A stretch of 64,000 nt of DNA from Chryseobacterium sp. (GCF_008831505.1 NZ_CP044507.1:1612001-1676000), one strand, 5' to 3'; shown: positions 9,114 through 18,852, counted from the first letter of the stretch. Notes: generated from the letters alone by a model not told the origin. Numbers and translations are program-made.

Positions 9114-9830
9114 TCAATTTTGAGAGGCATCATATATACAAGCAGCAAATTCTGCAATCATAATTGCTGATCCTATTGGACCCGCAAATTTAATCAGCGC
9201 TTTAGTTATCGCTTTAGTTATTATTGTTGCACCCACTTTTTTAAGAGTTTTAAGCCCAATGTAACTGACAAATCCCAAACCTACGGCATCCACTGCACAA
9301 TCCCAAACTTCGTCCCAACTCACATTAACACCTTCCAAATTTACTGATGTGGGCGGAGATACCTGGCCAATTATACTACCAATTCCTGATAGCAATTCCT
9401 GCTCAAATTCCAACTGGCTTCCTACTTCAAGAATTTCCGGATTTATTAATACAAATTTATAAACTGCGTTATCCATTTCGTTTTGGTATGTTAAAATGAG
9501 ATCGAAATCTAATCCGTATTTTTGATAAATAAATTCAGAGTCATCTTTTGAGATATTGTCATTCCGTATCTCATTGTAAAACATTTTAGAATTTCCATTT
9601 AATGCTAGTGTTTGATTTTGATAGTTATATAATTTAGCGAACGCCGAAAGATATTCATTGGCAAAATTTAGCCAAGAAATCTCATCTATATTTTTATATC
9701 TCATACTGCCATTATACTGATTTTTAACTTTTGCAACGTAGATTTCATTCTCTAAAGAACTAATGTTCGTATCAAAACGGCAAGAAGTAATTGATGTCAA
9801 TATCGCTATCAACAATATAATGTTTTTCAT
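9114..9830 (-). CDS. Lipoprotein with hydrophobic glycine-rich C-terminus, unknown function
   Basis: 238 residues. The N-terminus is a lipoprotein signal (MKNIILLIAILTSITSC, lipobox SITSC). The middle region (about residues 20-150) is polar and probably globular. The last roughly 85 residues are unusual: WDEVWDCAVDAVGLGFVSYIG, then a Lys/Ile-rich stretch and KFAGPIGSAIMIAEFAACIYD, a small-residue-rich hydrophobic segment like the membrane-active tail of peptide bacteriocins. Two cysteines there could form a disulfide. The gene is AT-rich compared with its neighbours and lies between tRNA-derived repeats, so it is probably transferred. No named family; a toxin role is a hypothesis. Confidence 0.7.
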   Translation of the reverse strand: MKNIILLIAILTSITSCRFDTNISSLENEIYVAKVKNQYNGSMRYKNIDEISWLNFANEYLSAFAKLYNYQNQTLALNGNSKMFYNEIRNDNISKDDSEFIYQKYGLDFDLILTYQNEMDNAVYKFVLINPEILEVGSQLEFEQELLSGIGSIIGQVSPPTSVNLEGVNVSWDEVWDCAVDAVGLGFVSYIGLKTLKKVGATIITKAITKALIKFAGPIGSAIMIAEFAACIYDASQN

Positions 9831-10432
9831 GATAAAATAGTTTTAAATGTTACCCTACTTTCAGTATTAAGGACGCTGTTTCAGAATTCCGACCGAGTGC
9901 AATTCACTTTTGCATGTACGGACCTTTTGCTAGTGCATTTTAAAGAGGACCGTTAGGAGCATCAACAACTTGGGTGATTATCTTTGTTTGTTTCATAAAT
10001 TCAAAGAAATATGTTGTTATACTTAAATAATTTAGTCAAACCAGCCTAAAAAAACGGCTATTGAAACTAGCGGATTAAAAGTAGAGGCATATACCAATAA
10101 GTTAAGATTGATTTCTATAAAAATAAGCACTTGATTAAGTAATTCCCTTTTTAAACCCCTAGACAAACATTTTTTCAAATATATTATAAAAAACAATAAA
10201 AAAAGATAGGAAAAACACTCATTTTTATTAATTATATTCTTTAGGAAGACTGACGGTGTTCACTGGAGTTCTGTTTCAAAAGTAATTCGTATGATATTAT
10301 TATTTGTCCGATAGTTGACTGAAATATTATCTAACTTTAATTTTTTGATGGCATATAGATACGATTTCTTATTTCTATTACTTCAGTACTTTTTTTCAAG
10401 AAACTTTATTTTAAGGAAATTGACTTTTATTA
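9831..10432. other. AT-rich gap without a gene
   Basis: Six hundred bases of AT-rich sequence between the lipoprotein gene and the transposase remnant. The short open frames here have no start signals or recognisable composition. It is likely decayed island DNA; nothing further can be supported. Confidence 0.5.
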
Positions 10433-10816
10433 TGGAGAACTCTACACGGTGCTCGCCAGCAAGAAAGCAAAGGGCAGAAAAGGCTCCATTGTGGCTGCGG
10501 AAAGAGTCAGAAGGAAAGGACAAAAATCCTGTTCTGGAAATATCCGCATTAACAAATAGCGTATCAGTTAAACGATGTGCTGCGAAAGATCTATAATCAG
10601 AAAATAATCAAATCCGTAGCCATACTCAAGCTTGCCCACTGGTTTAAAGACGTAGAGGAGTTCGGAAATAAAGCCTTCAGCACCGTTGTTCGAACCATCA
10701 GGACGCATTCTAATAATATCCTGAACGATTTTACCAACCGCACCACAAATGCTTCTGCCCAATCCTTCAATGCAAAAATCAAAAACTTCAGAATCCAGTT
10801 AGGAGGAGTAAAATAG
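10433..10816 (+). pseudogene. ISAon1-like transposase remnant (internal deletion and frameshift)
   Basis: Two pieces of a transposase are readable. The first (10433 onwards) reads GELYTVLASKKAKGRKGS, and after a break the second (10577-10816) reads LRKIYNQKIIKSVAILKLAH, then HWFKDVEEFG and NRTTNASAQSFNAKIKNFR, the C-terminal part of ISAon1-family (ISL3-like DDE) transposases. In intact members a long stretch lies between these motifs; here it is missing and the frame changes. The C-terminus stops early as well. The element is dead, but it shows that the 8.7-11.2 kb segment has hosted mobile DNA. Confidence 0.75.
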
Positions 10817-10881
10817 AGGTCTTTCTTCCTATACAGACTCACCACACTTTTCGCCTAATCCTCCAAGTTTTGGACTTTATC

Positions 10882-11132
10882 CGACTCGAACGTGCGTTCG
10901 CCGCGGCGAGTAGGAGCCCTCCACATGCTACAAAAAAAGAGAACCACCTCTGTGATTCTCTTTGTCTAGTAGCGGGGACACGACTCGAACGTGCGTTCGC
11001 GGCGAATAGGAGCCCTCCACATGCTACAAAAAAGAGAACCACCTTTGTGATTCTCTCTGTTTAGTAGCGGGGACACGACTCGAACGTGCGTTCGCCGCGG
11101 CGAATAGGAGCCCTCCACATGCTACAAAAAAA
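10882..11132 (-). repeat. tRNA-fMet-derived tandem repeat, copies B, C and D
   Basis: Three head-to-tail units lie directly downstream of the tRNA-fMet gene in its transcription sense: copy D 11034-11132, copy C 10939-11033, copy B 10882-10938 (its tRNA acceptor end is degenerate). Each full unit, read on the minus strand, is GTAGC, a GGAG/CTCC hairpin, the palindrome TTCGCCGCGGCGAA, the tRNA T-arm with TCCCCGCTAC, then the terminator stem GAGAATCAC/GTGGTTCTC and a T-run. Copy C has a shortened palindrome. The units are 95-99 bases apart. The break between repeat-specific and tRNA sequence is always exactly at the 5' side of the T-stem. Confidence 0.85.
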
Positions 11133-11154
11133 GAGAACCACCTTTGTGATTCTC
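11126..11154 (-). terminator. Terminator downstream of tRNA-fMet
   Basis: Minus-strand stem GAGAATCAC / GTGGTTCTC (one G-U pair) with a short loop, followed by a run of seven T bases. The same hairpin follows each tRNA-derived repeat unit. Confidence 0.75.
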
Positions 11155-11163
11155 TCTGCTTAG

Positions 11164-11236
<73 letters not shown>

Positions 11237-11312
11237 ATATGACTGCAAATATACAACTTTTTTCCGGCTTTCAAAATAAATGGACATTATTTATAGTGTC
11301 GGCTTAATTCAT

Positions 11313-11320
11313 TAACTTTG
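11313..11320 (+). promoter_or_regulatory. Candidate -7 box before the threonylcarbamoyl-AMP synthase gene
   Basis: TAACTTTG matches TAnnTTTG and ends three bases before the ATG, which would give an almost leaderless mRNA. No TTG -33 box is seen at the usual distance. Confidence 0.3.
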
Positions 11321-11323
11321 TGT

Positions 11324-11935
11324 ATGGCAAAAATTCTGCGAATACACCCCGACAATCCTCAGGAAAATGTAATTAATGAAGTAGTTACCGTTCTTAAAAA
11401 CGGCGGACTCATCATCTACCCTTCCGATACAGTTTATGCTCTTGGTTGCAATATTTTTGACATCCGCGCTATGGAAAAACTTGCCCAGCTAAAGAAAATC
11501 AAGCTGGAGAAGGCTCGTTTCTCCATTATCTGTAATGACCTGAGCCACCTTTCCAACTTCACAAAACCAATAGACACGGCTGTTTTCCGCTTCCTGAAAA
11601 GCAAAATCCCGGGGCCCTTCACTTTTATCCTGGAAGCCAATAAAAGCCTGCCGTTAGCCTATAAAGGCAACAGGACCGTGGGAATCCGTGTGCCGGACCA
11701 TGCCGTGCCGCAACTGATTGTGGAAAAACTGGGGCATCCCATTGCATCAACCTCTATTAAGGACGATGATGAAGTCCTGGAATATTCCACGGATCCCGAA
11801 CTCATTGCCGAGAAATACGACAGCTTTGTAGACCTGGTTATCGACAGCGGTTACGGCGACAATATAGCCTCCACAATTGTGGATCTCACCAGCGGGGAAC
11901 CGGAACTCATCCGCCAGGGAAAAGGTGACCTTTAG
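11324..11935 (+). CDS. L-threonylcarbamoyladenylate synthase (Sua5/YrdC/YciO family)
   Basis: 203 residues from the ATG of MAKILRIHP; the open frame extends two codons further only through a TTG. The YrdC-like domain spans nearly the whole protein: GGLIIYPSDTVYALGCN (residues about 27-43) and KARFSIIC provide the nucleotide-binding Lys/Arg-rich pocket, followed by PGPFTFIL and the GIRVPDH motif. It makes threonylcarbamoyl-AMP from threonine, bicarbonate and ATP for t6A modification of ANN-decoding tRNAs. It lies just downstream of the tRNA-fMet locus in the opposite orientation and is followed 21 bases later by yaaA. It is the short form without the C-terminal Sua5 domain. Confidence 0.9.
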   Translation: MAKILRIHPDNPQENVINEVVTVLKNGGLIIYPSDTVYALGCNIFDIRAMEKLAQLKKIKLEKARFSIICNDLSHLSNFTKPIDTAVFRFLKSKIPGPFTFILEANKSLPLAYKGNRTVGIRVPDHAVPQLIVEKLGHPIASTSIKDDDEVLEYSTDPELIAEKYDSFVDLVIDSGYGDNIASTIVDLTSGEPELIRQGKGDL

Positions 11936-11956
11936 TTCAACACTCAAAAAGAATTC

Positions 11957-12715
11957 ATGAAAATCATTACCTCACCGGCCAAACTCATGACCGTGGAGCC
12001 GGCGGCCAGTCCGCTCAAGCCTACCGTGCCTACTTTCATTGATGATGCCGCATACATCCATTCTTATCTGAAGGAAAAATCTCCCAAATATCTGTCGGAA
12101 CTTATGGAGATTTCGCAGAAGCTCGCCGATGAAAACTGGGAACGGAACCAAAACTGGAGTTCCAAACCTTCCAAAAAGGAATCTGCGCAGGCCATCTTCG
12201 CTTTTACCGGCGAAGTATACCGTGGCCTGGATGCAAGAACAATGGACAGTGATTCACTGAAATACCTTCAAAAGAATTACCGGATACTCTCCGGCTTGTA
12301 CGGACTTTTGAAACCATCGGATAAAATCATGCTGTACCGCCTGGAAATGGGCCGCAAGTTCGAATTTGAACAGTATAAAAACCTGTATGAGTTCTGGCGC
12401 GGAAAACTGACGGACAAGTTGAACAGCGAACTGACGTCTAAGGACCTGATCCTGAATCTGGCCAGTTCGGAATACTTCAAGGCGCTGGACCGCAAAAAAC
12501 TGAAGGCTCCCGTTATTGACTTTGATTTTTTTGAGCTGAAAGACGGCAAACTCAAAACAATAGTAGTTTACACCAAGCATGCACGCGGCATGATGGTCCG
12601 CTTTTGTGCCGAGACGCGGGCCAAAACGCTGAACGATGTAAAAGCGTTCAATATGGAAGGTTACCGTTTGGATGATTCGCTGTCGACCGCTACGAAACTG
12701 GTTTTTACACGCTGA
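11957..12715 (+). CDS. yaaA: Peroxide stress protein YaaA (UPF0246)
   Basis: 252 residues, typical length. It begins MKIITSPAKLM, the hallmark start of the YaaA/UPF0246 family, and contains the conserved blocks AIFAFTGEVYRGLDA, YRILSGLYGLLKPSD, LNLASSEYFKALD and ARGMMVRFCAETRAK. In Escherichia coli YaaA limits intracellular free iron and so protects DNA and protein during hydrogen peroxide stress; it is cytosolic and binds DNA. It sits between the threonylcarbamoyl-AMP synthase gene and prmC, and its TGA stop overlaps the next ATG (TGATG context), so the three are probably one transcript. Confidence 0.93.
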   Translation: MKIITSPAKLMTVEPAASPLKPTVPTFIDDAAYIHSYLKEKSPKYLSELMEISQKLADENWERNQNWSSKPSKKESAQAIFAFTGEVYRGLDARTMDSDSLKYLQKNYRILSGLYGLLKPSDKIMLYRLEMGRKFEFEQYKNLYEFWRGKLTDKLNSELTSKDLILNLASSEYFKALDRKKLKAPVIDFDFFELKDGKLKTIVVYTKHARGMMVRFCAETRAKTLNDVKAFNMEGYRLDDSLSTATKLVFTR

Positions 12716-13602
12716 TGACTTTGCTTGGAGATATTAAATCGGAATTTCAGGGGGAACTTTCCCGGCAGTATTCCGCCTCAGAAACCGAGGTTCTTTTTGA
12801 GATTTTCTGTGAAGAATGGCTGGGACTGAACCGCCCGGGCCTGCGTAAGGCCCTGCAAAACACTGTGGCCGGCGAAACTTGTCAGAAATTCAGGGTGGCA
12901 CTGCAGCAGCTGAAGTCCGGAATTCCTTACCAACAGGTTTTGGGTAAGGCTTTGTTCTATGGCCTGGAATTCCTGGTGGACAGTTCTGTACTTATTCCAA
13001 GGCCTGAAACCGAAGAACTTGTGGAGATGGCCATCACGGAGCTTGGGACTCTAACCCAAAGACGGGCCGAAGGGTCAGCATACAGTGCTGCTGCGTCAGG
13101 AAATCGCCTACGGATCATTGACATCGGAACCGGTAGCGGCGCCATTGCCATTACCCTAAAAAAGCATTTTCGCGAAGCCACGGTCTGGGCTGTCGATTTT
13201 TCAGAAGCCGCGCTGCAGACCGCGGCAAAAAACGCTGAACTGCACAATGCCTCAATCAACTTTATTCATACAGATTACCTCAATTCGCCACTCGATGGTA
13301 AGTTTGACCTGATCATCTCCAATCCGCCTTATATTGGAAAGAATGAAGCGGATGAGATTGCGGACTCGGTAAAAGAGTTCGAACCTAAAATGGCCCTGTT
13401 CTCTCCTGTGGACGATGCACTGGTTTTCTACCGGAAGATCGCAGCCGATGCAAGGTGTCATCTTGCGGAAGAGGGCATGGTTTTATTGGAAATCAACCAG
13501 AAACTTGGTCCGGAAACCCTTGCACTCTATAATAATTTCCCCAGCTCGGAACTGCTGAAAGACCTCTCCGGCAACGACCGTTTCATACGAGTGCGTACAT
13601 GA
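12715..13602 (+). CDS. prmC: Peptide chain release factor N5-glutamine methyltransferase
   Basis: 295 residues. An N-terminal helical substrate-recognition domain (1-90, including PYQQVLGKALFYGLEF) is followed by LIPRPETEELVE and a Rossmann methyltransferase domain with the SAM-binding motif IIDIGTGSGAIAITL and the catalytic IISNPPYIG. This NPPY motif methylates the glutamine of the GGQ motif in RF1 and RF2. Compared with E. coli PrmC there is an insertion of roughly 13-15 residues (around TQRRAEGSAYSAAASGN) just before the SAM motif. It is the last gene of the tsaC-like/yaaA/prmC run. Termination downstream is not obvious. Confidence 0.93.
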   Translation: MTLLGDIKSEFQGELSRQYSASETEVLFEIFCEEWLGLNRPGLRKALQNTVAGETCQKFRVALQQLKSGIPYQQVLGKALFYGLEFLVDSSVLIPRPETEELVEMAITELGTLTQRRAEGSAYSAAASGNRLRIIDIGTGSGAIAITLKKHFREATVWAVDFSEAALQTAAKNAELHNASINFIHTDYLNSPLDGKFDLIISNPPYIGKNEADEIADSVKEFEPKMALFSPVDDALVFYRKIAADARCHLAEEGMVLLEINQKLGPETLALYNNFPSSELLKDLSGNDRFIRVRT

Positions 13603-13714
13603 AATGTAGCCGCTCCTGAGGTTACCTGTTTTGTGACAGGCTTCCCTGCATTTTCGTTTCATGGTTTTCAGTTAGACAGTCACCCGAAATTCCGGCAGCT
13701 AATTCCAAAAAGAT

Positions 13715-13722
13715 TATCTTTG
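13715..13722 (+). promoter_or_regulatory. Candidate -7 box of the signalling operon
   Basis: TATCTTTG matches TAnnTTTG, 33 bases before the ATG of the first kinase gene. No matching TTG -33 box was found. Confidence 0.35.
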
Positions 13723-13754
13723 GTCTCTTATTACCATTAAATGCGTACTGAATA

Positions 13755-14900
13755 ATGATTCTAATCGTAGATGATTCACCTGAAAATATAATTTCCCTAA
13801 AACGGGTGCTCGAGAAAAATGACTTTGAAGTGGACACGGCATCATCCGGCGAGGAGGCATTAAAGAAAATTCTGAAGAAGTCGTATGTACTTATAATCCT
13901 GGATGTTCAGATGCCGGATATGGACGGTTTCGAAGTTGCTGAAGCCATATCGGGTTACAGCCGCGCGCGGGAGACTGCCATTATATTTCTGTCGGCCGCC
14001 AGCGCCAATGTCAATCTTATTACCAAAGGATATTCCTCCGGTGGCCTGGACTACATCAGCAAACCGGTGGATATGAATATCCTGCTGCTGAAGGTGAAAA
14101 CCTTTTACCGTATTTATGAACAAAGCCGTGCGCTGAACCAAATGCAGGATGCCCTGCGCGAGGAAATTGAATTCCGTAAGGAAGCCGAGCGTAAGAAAGA
14201 CGAATTCATAAGTATAGCCAGTCATGAGCTTAAAACCCCAATGACCAGCATCAAAGGCTATATCCAGTTGCTGGAACGCAGTCTGGATAAACATGATATC
14301 GAATCCATCCGGACGAAACTCAAAAAAGTACACAACCAGGTGGAAAAACTGAATCTGCTGATTGCTGACCTCCTGGATATCTCTAAAATCGAGAGCGGAA
14401 AGCTTAAATTCAACAAAAGATATTTTGCCTTCAATGAGGTGGTGGATCATATTATCGAGATTATGCAGCAATCCAATCCGCAAATAAAGATCCTTAAAAA
14501 AGGCAGCGTAAACTGTGAGATTTACGGTGATGAGATGCGCCTGGAACAGGTAATCGTGAATTTCATTTCCAACGCGATCAAATATGCACCGGATACCGAG
14601 GAAATACATGTAAATTGTAAACTGGAAGATGACAGGATTTATTTTTCTGTCCGTGATTTCGGGATCGGCATGTCCGAAGAGCATCAGGAAAAGATTTTCG
14701 ATAAGTTTTACAGAATCGAAGAAACTTCAGAGCGGTTTGAGGGACTGGGTATCGGCCTTTATATCTGTCAGGAAATCATTGACCGCCACCATGGAACCAT
14801 AGGTGTAAAAAGCACTTTAGGCGAAGGGTCAGAGTTCTTCTATTACATCCCCCTGCATCCAACCGGGGAAAAAATCAATCAATTACAGCATGAGTTTTAA
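13755..14900 (+). CDS. Response regulator-histidine kinase hybrid
   Basis: 381 residues, cytosolic. N-terminal receiver domain (1-120) with the acidic pair DD6-7, phospho-acceptor Asp50 and Lys103 (SKPVD), a short coiled linker, then a HisKA domain with phospho-accepting His157 (SIASHELKTPMTSIKG) and a HATPase_c domain (N-box VIVNFISNAIKYAP, G1 DFGIGM, G2 GLGIGLYIC). Receiver-first kinases take a signal through phosphorylation from another kinase instead of sensing directly. The 3' end overlaps the next gene by 11 bases, and the gene heads a compact six-gene signalling operon. TATCTTTG at 13715-13722 is a plausible -7 promoter box. Confidence 0.93.
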   Translation: MILIVDDSPENIISLKRVLEKNDFEVDTASSGEEALKKILKKSYVLIILDVQMPDMDGFEVAEAISGYSRARETAIIFLSAASANVNLITKGYSSGGLDYISKPVDMNILLLKVKTFYRIYEQSRALNQMQDALREEIEFRKEAERKKDEFISIASHELKTPMTSIKGYIQLLERSLDKHDIESIRTKLKKVHNQVEKLNLLIADLLDISKIESGKLKFNKRYFAFNEVVDHIIEIMQQSNPQIKILKKGSVNCEIYGDEMRLEQVIVNFISNAIKYAPDTEEIHVNCKLEDDRIYFSVRDFGIGMSEEHQEKIFDKFYRIEETSERFEGLGIGLYICQEIIDRHHGTIGVKSTLGEGSEFFYYIPLHPTGEKINQLQHEF

Positions 14901-17900
14901 AAAAAATCTACTTTTTGGGCTGGGCTTTTCGCTCCTCCTACTTCTTGTAAGTTCCGCTGCATCCTTTATCAGCATCAGGAACCTGATAGACAGCTCCACA
15001 ATGGTTCGCGAAACCAATAAGAATATCAAGGACCTGGACCATATACTTTCCCTGGTAAAAGACGCAGAAACGGGACAGCGCGGATACCTGCTCTCCGGTG
15101 ACACAAGGTTTCTGGAACCCTACACCCGCGCAAAGGCCAAAATAGACGATGCAATTACGGATTTATCGGTACAGCTAACCAAAACCGGCGGGCAGACCCG
15201 GAATATGGAAAAGCTGCGCAACAGTATCGATACACGAATTGCAATCCTGGACCGCAATCTTAACTACAAACACGGTAACAATCCGGTTTCGCCGGAACTG
15301 CTGCTGGAAGGTAAGAAGTATATGGACGAAATCCGGAATCTGGTTTCCATTATGCAGTCGGCGGAAAAAAATGTGCTGGAATCGCGTACGGATAACATGA
15401 ATAAGTTTGCCTCCTATACTCCTCTGCTTATCATTCTTTCGGCCATTCTCGCCATCACAATCACCCTTATTTTCTTCCGCAAGGTGAATCAGGATTTCAT
15501 GGAAAAATCCAAACTTACGCAGGAGCTTGAGGAAAAGAACGAGGAAACAGAGAACCGTCTGAAAGCCATTGAAAAGGTGACATCACAGATCTCAAACGGC
15601 GATTACGACATCCTGAGCGACCGGAATGCGCAGAAAAATCTGGGTAATGTGGCCGGCCCGCTGAACAGTATGGCCGCATCCTTACAGGATTCATTTAATT
15701 CACTGGAAGAAAAGGAGTGGCTGAGCAGCGCCGCAGCCAAACTGAATAACCGCATGATGGGTGAAAAAAGCCTGGAAACGCTGGCCGCCGACATCCTGGA
15801 TACAGTTACAGAGCTCACAGGAAGCAGTGTGGCCGCCATCTATCTGCATGAGAACAACCAGTTACACCTGGCCGGAAGTTTCGCACTTTCGCAGTCAGAA
15901 ATGCGCAGAACTGTACAGATAGGCGAAGGAATCTCCGGCGAAGCCTTCCGCTCATCGAAACTTATCATGGTTAATGAGATTGTGGATGACGCGCTGACCA
16001 TCAGCTATGCAAGCGGTGCCGCGAAACCCACCAATATTGTCGCACTGCCAATCACACGTTATCAGATTCCTTTGGGCGTACTTGAACTCGGCAGTACCCA
16101 AACCTATACACCACGACAGCTGGAATTCCTGGAAGCCGTGGCCGGTAACGTGGGTCTGGCTTTCTACGGCGCACAAAGCCGCATCAAACTTCAGGAATTA
16201 CTGGAAGAAACACAGGTACAGTCTGAGGAACTGCAGACCCAGCATTCCGAACTCGAAAACATCAACGCTGAACTGGAAGCACAGTCCCAGAAACTTCTGG
16301 CCTCGGAAGAGGAACTGCGCGTACAGCAGGAGGAACTGCTGCAGAGCAACCAGGAACTGGAAGAAAGGACCGCACTTCTGGAAGAAAAGAACCTCCTTAT
16401 CGAGCAGCGTAACATCGACATTCAGCAAAAGTCGATTGAACTGGAGCAAAGCACCAAATACAAATCGGAGTTCCTGGCCAACATGTCGCATGAACTGCGG
16501 ACCCCGCTCAACTCCATACTGCTGCTTTCCAAACTGATGACTGAAAGTGACGACCTGGACGGGCAGTATGTGGAGTATGCGGAGGTTATGCAGAGCTCCG
16601 GACAGGGCCTGCTCACCCTCATTGACGAGATCCTGGATCTGTCCAAGATAGAATCGGGCAAAATGACGCTGGAAATAGAGGAAGTACCGTTAGCCGACAT
16701 CACCTATGATATGAAGATGCTCTTTTCGCCGCTGGCTAAGGAGAAAAATCTGGAGCTGATCATCGAGACTGCGGAAAGCGCCGCAGAAACACTGCATACG
16801 GACAAACTGCGTCTGGAGCAAATATTGAAGAACCTGCTGTCCAACGCCATCAAATTCACCTCTGAAGGCAGCATCACACTTCGCGTGCTGGGCGATGCTT
16901 CGGGACACAGGATCAGTTTTAAGGTCAAGGACACAGGTATCGGGATTGCGCGTGACAAGATGAGGCTTGTTTTTGAAGCCTTCCAGCAGGCCGACGGTTC
17001 TACACAGCGTAAATACGGCGGCACCGGTCTGGGACTTTCCATCAGCCGTGAACTTGCCCGTCTTTTGGGTGGTGAAATCACTCTGGAAAGCACCGAAGGT
17101 GAAGGCAGTGAATTTACACTGATCCTGCCGGTTGATGCTACCAAAGCGACACCGGCGGCTACTGAAATTACAGACAAAGTGGAAGAGGTAACGGAAGAAA
17201 CCGATTCCGAACAGCCTGAAAGATACATCGCCTCCCATATTCCGCAGCCTATAGAAGATGACCGTGATGACATCAAAGCGGGTGACAAGATTATACTGAT
17301 CATCGAAGATGATACGCCATTCGCCAAGATCCTGCTTGATTATGCACGCAGTAAAGGTTACAAAGGCATCGCGGCGGTCCGCGGAGATGCCGGCCTTGAA
17401 ATGGCGCAGCTTTACAAACCCCTGGCCATCCTGCTGGACATACAGTTGCCTGTAATGGACGGCTGGCAGGTAATGGAGGCGCTTAAAGCCAATCCGGAAA
17501 CCAAACCAATACCGGTGCACATCATGTCGTCCATGAAATTCAGGCAGGAAAGTCTGCTGCGCGGCGCGGTGGATTTCATCAACAAACCCTTCGCCCTGGA
17601 ACAGATGCAGGACATCTTCAGCAAACTGGAACATGCACTGAACAAGGGTCCGCGCAAGGTACTGATCGTGGAGGAAAATGAACAGCACGCCAAGGCACTC
17701 AGCTATTTCCTTTCAGCCAATAATATCACGACCGACATTGCCTCCAACGTGACGGAAAGCATTGATTCCCTGCAAAACAGAGAGATAGACTGCGTGATCC
17801 TGGATATGGGGGTGCCACACCATAATGCATATGAAACACTTGAAACCATCAAGCAGAGCGAAGGACTGGAACAACTGCCCATCATCGTATTTACCGGTAA

Positions 17901-18468
17901 GAACCTGTCGCAGGGCGAGGAAACACGGATCAAGAAATACGCTGATTCCATAGTCGTAAAGACCGCCTATTCCTATCAGCGCATCCTGGATGAAGCCGGC
18001 CTCTTCCTGCACCTTGTGGAGGAAAAGAACAGAAAGAAACAGGACGGAAGCAGTAATTTTGAGAATTCCGGTGAACTCAGAAATATACTGAAGGACAAAA
18101 CCGTTCTTATTGCAGATGATGATGTGAGGAATATTTTCTCGCTGACCAAAGCACTGGAAGTACACGGCATGAAGGTCATCCCGGCCATGGACGGTAAGGA
18201 AGCGCTTACCGCGCTGCAAAACAACCCGGATATCGATGTGGTACTCATGGATATGATGATGCCGGAAATGGACGGTTACGAGAGCATCCGTGAGATCCGC
18301 GCCACGCCCGAGTACAAAAACCTGCCTGTACTGGCGGTTACTTCCAAAGCCATGATGGGCGACCGCGAAAAATGTATCGCTGTAGGAGCCTCAGATTATA
18401 TTTCAAAGCCTGTAGACATAGACCAGCTGATATCGCTTCTGCGTGTCTGGCTGTATGACAAAATTTAA
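14890..18468 (+). CDS. Large hybrid histidine kinase (CHASE3-GAF-HisKA-HATPase-three receivers)
   Basis: 1192 residues. Two transmembrane segments (about 10-30 and 175-195) enclose a periplasmic CHASE3-type helical sensor (KDAETGQRGYLLSGD is its signature). Then come a HAMP-like linker, a GAF domain (about 285-430), a long coiled coil rich in Glu/Gln/Leu (430-520), HisKA with His534 (NMSHELRTPLNS), HATPase_c (LLSNAIKFT, DTGIGIA, GGTGLGLSIS) and three receiver domains with Asp850, Asp972 and Asp1121. The second receiver has EEN in place of the acidic pocket and GVPHH after the aspartate, so it may not be phosphorylated normally. The order matches the multi-receiver kinases paired with CheR/CheB-like genes in Bacteroidota. 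Several long antisense frames here are shadows. Confidence 0.94.
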   Translation: MSFKKNLLFGLGFSLLLLLVSSAASFISIRNLIDSSTMVRETNKNIKDLDHILSLVKDAETGQRGYLLSGDTRFLEPYTRAKAKIDDAITDLSVQLTKTGGQTRNMEKLRNSIDTRIAILDRNLNYKHGNNPVSPELLLEGKKYMDEIRNLVSIMQSAEKNVLESRTDNMNKFASYTPLLIILSAILAITITLIFFRKVNQDFMEKSKLTQELEEKNEETENRLKAIEKVTSQISNGDYDILSDRNAQKNLGNVAGPLNSMAASLQDSFNSLEEKEWLSSAAAKLNNRMMGEKSLETLAADILDTVTELTGSSVAAIYLHENNQLHLAGSFALSQSEMRRTVQIGEGISGEAFRSSKLIMVNEIVDDALTISYASGAAKPTNIVALPITRYQIPLGVLELGSTQTYTPRQLEFLEAVAGNVGLAFYGAQSRIKLQELLEETQVQSEELQTQHSELENINAELEAQSQKLLASEEELRVQQEELLQSNQELEERTALLEEKNLLIEQRNIDIQQKSIELEQSTKYKSEFLANMSHELRTPLNSILLLSKLMTESDDLDGQYVEYAEVMQSSGQGLLTLIDEILDLSKIESGKMTLEIEEVPLADITYDMKMLFSPLAKEKNLELIIETAESAAETLHTDKLRLEQILKNLLSNAIKFTSEGSITLRVLGDASGHRISFKVKDTGIGIARDKMRLVFEAFQQADGSTQRKYGGTGLGLSISRELARLLGGEITLESTEGEGSEFTLILPVDATKATPAATEITDKVEEVTEETDSEQPERYIASHIPQPIEDDRDDIKAGDKIILIIEDDTPFAKILLDYARSKGYKGIAAVRGDAGLEMAQLYKPLAILLDIQLPVMDGWQVMEALKANPETKPIPVHIMSSMKFRQESLLRGAVDFINKPFALEQMQDIFSKLEHALNKGPRKVLIVEENEQHAKALSYFLSANNITTDIASNVTESIDSLQNREIDCVILDMGVPHHNAYETLETIKQSEGLEQLPIIVFTGKNLSQGEETRIKKYADSIVVKTAYSYQRILDEAGLFLHLVEEKNRKKQDGSSNFENSGELRNILKDKTVLIADDDVRNIFSLTKALEVHGMKVIPAMDGKEALTALQNNPDIDVVLMDMMMPEMDGYESIREIRATPEYKNLPVLAVTSKAMMGDREKCIAVGASDYISKPVDIDQLISLLRVWLYDKI

Positions 18469-18477
18469 CCATTCCTG

Positions 18478-18852
18478 ATGAACGAAAATAAAGAAATCCT
18501 GATTATTGACGATGACAGCAAGAATATCTTTGCTCTCAGCGCGGTACTGAAGGCCAGAAAATACGGCTGCCTGTCGGCACTCAGCGCAAAGGAGGGACTG
18601 TCACTCATGGTTCACAACCCCAATATCGGTGTGGTACTTATGGACATGATGATGCCCGAGATGGATGGTTATGAGGCCATAAGCCTGATGAAATCTGATG
18701 ACCAGCTGAAAGACATCCCGGTGATCGCCGTTACGGCGCAGGCCATGACAGGCGACCGCGAAAAGTGCCTGGAGGCCGGTGCCGACGGATATATTTCGAA
18801 ACCGGTGAATGTGGACGAACTTTTGCAGTTACTGAATGAAATACTGAACTAA
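18478..18852 (+). CDS. Single-domain response regulator
   Basis: 124 residues, one receiver domain. Asp11-Asp13 form the acidic pocket, Asp56 (VVLMDMMMPEMDGYE) is the phospho-acceptor, and KPVN carries the conserved lysine. It is close in sequence to the third receiver of the preceding kinase, which suggests duplication of that domain. With no output domain it would act as a phosphorelay shuttle or bind a partner. It starts nine bases after the kinase stop, and the next gene begins immediately after its stop codon. Confidence 0.92.
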   Translation: MNENKEILIIDDDSKNIFALSAVLKARKYGCLSALSAKEGLSLMVHNPNIGVVLMDMMMPEMDGYEAISLMKSDDQLKDIPVIAVTAQAMTGDREKCLEAGADGYISKPVNVDELLQLLNEILN

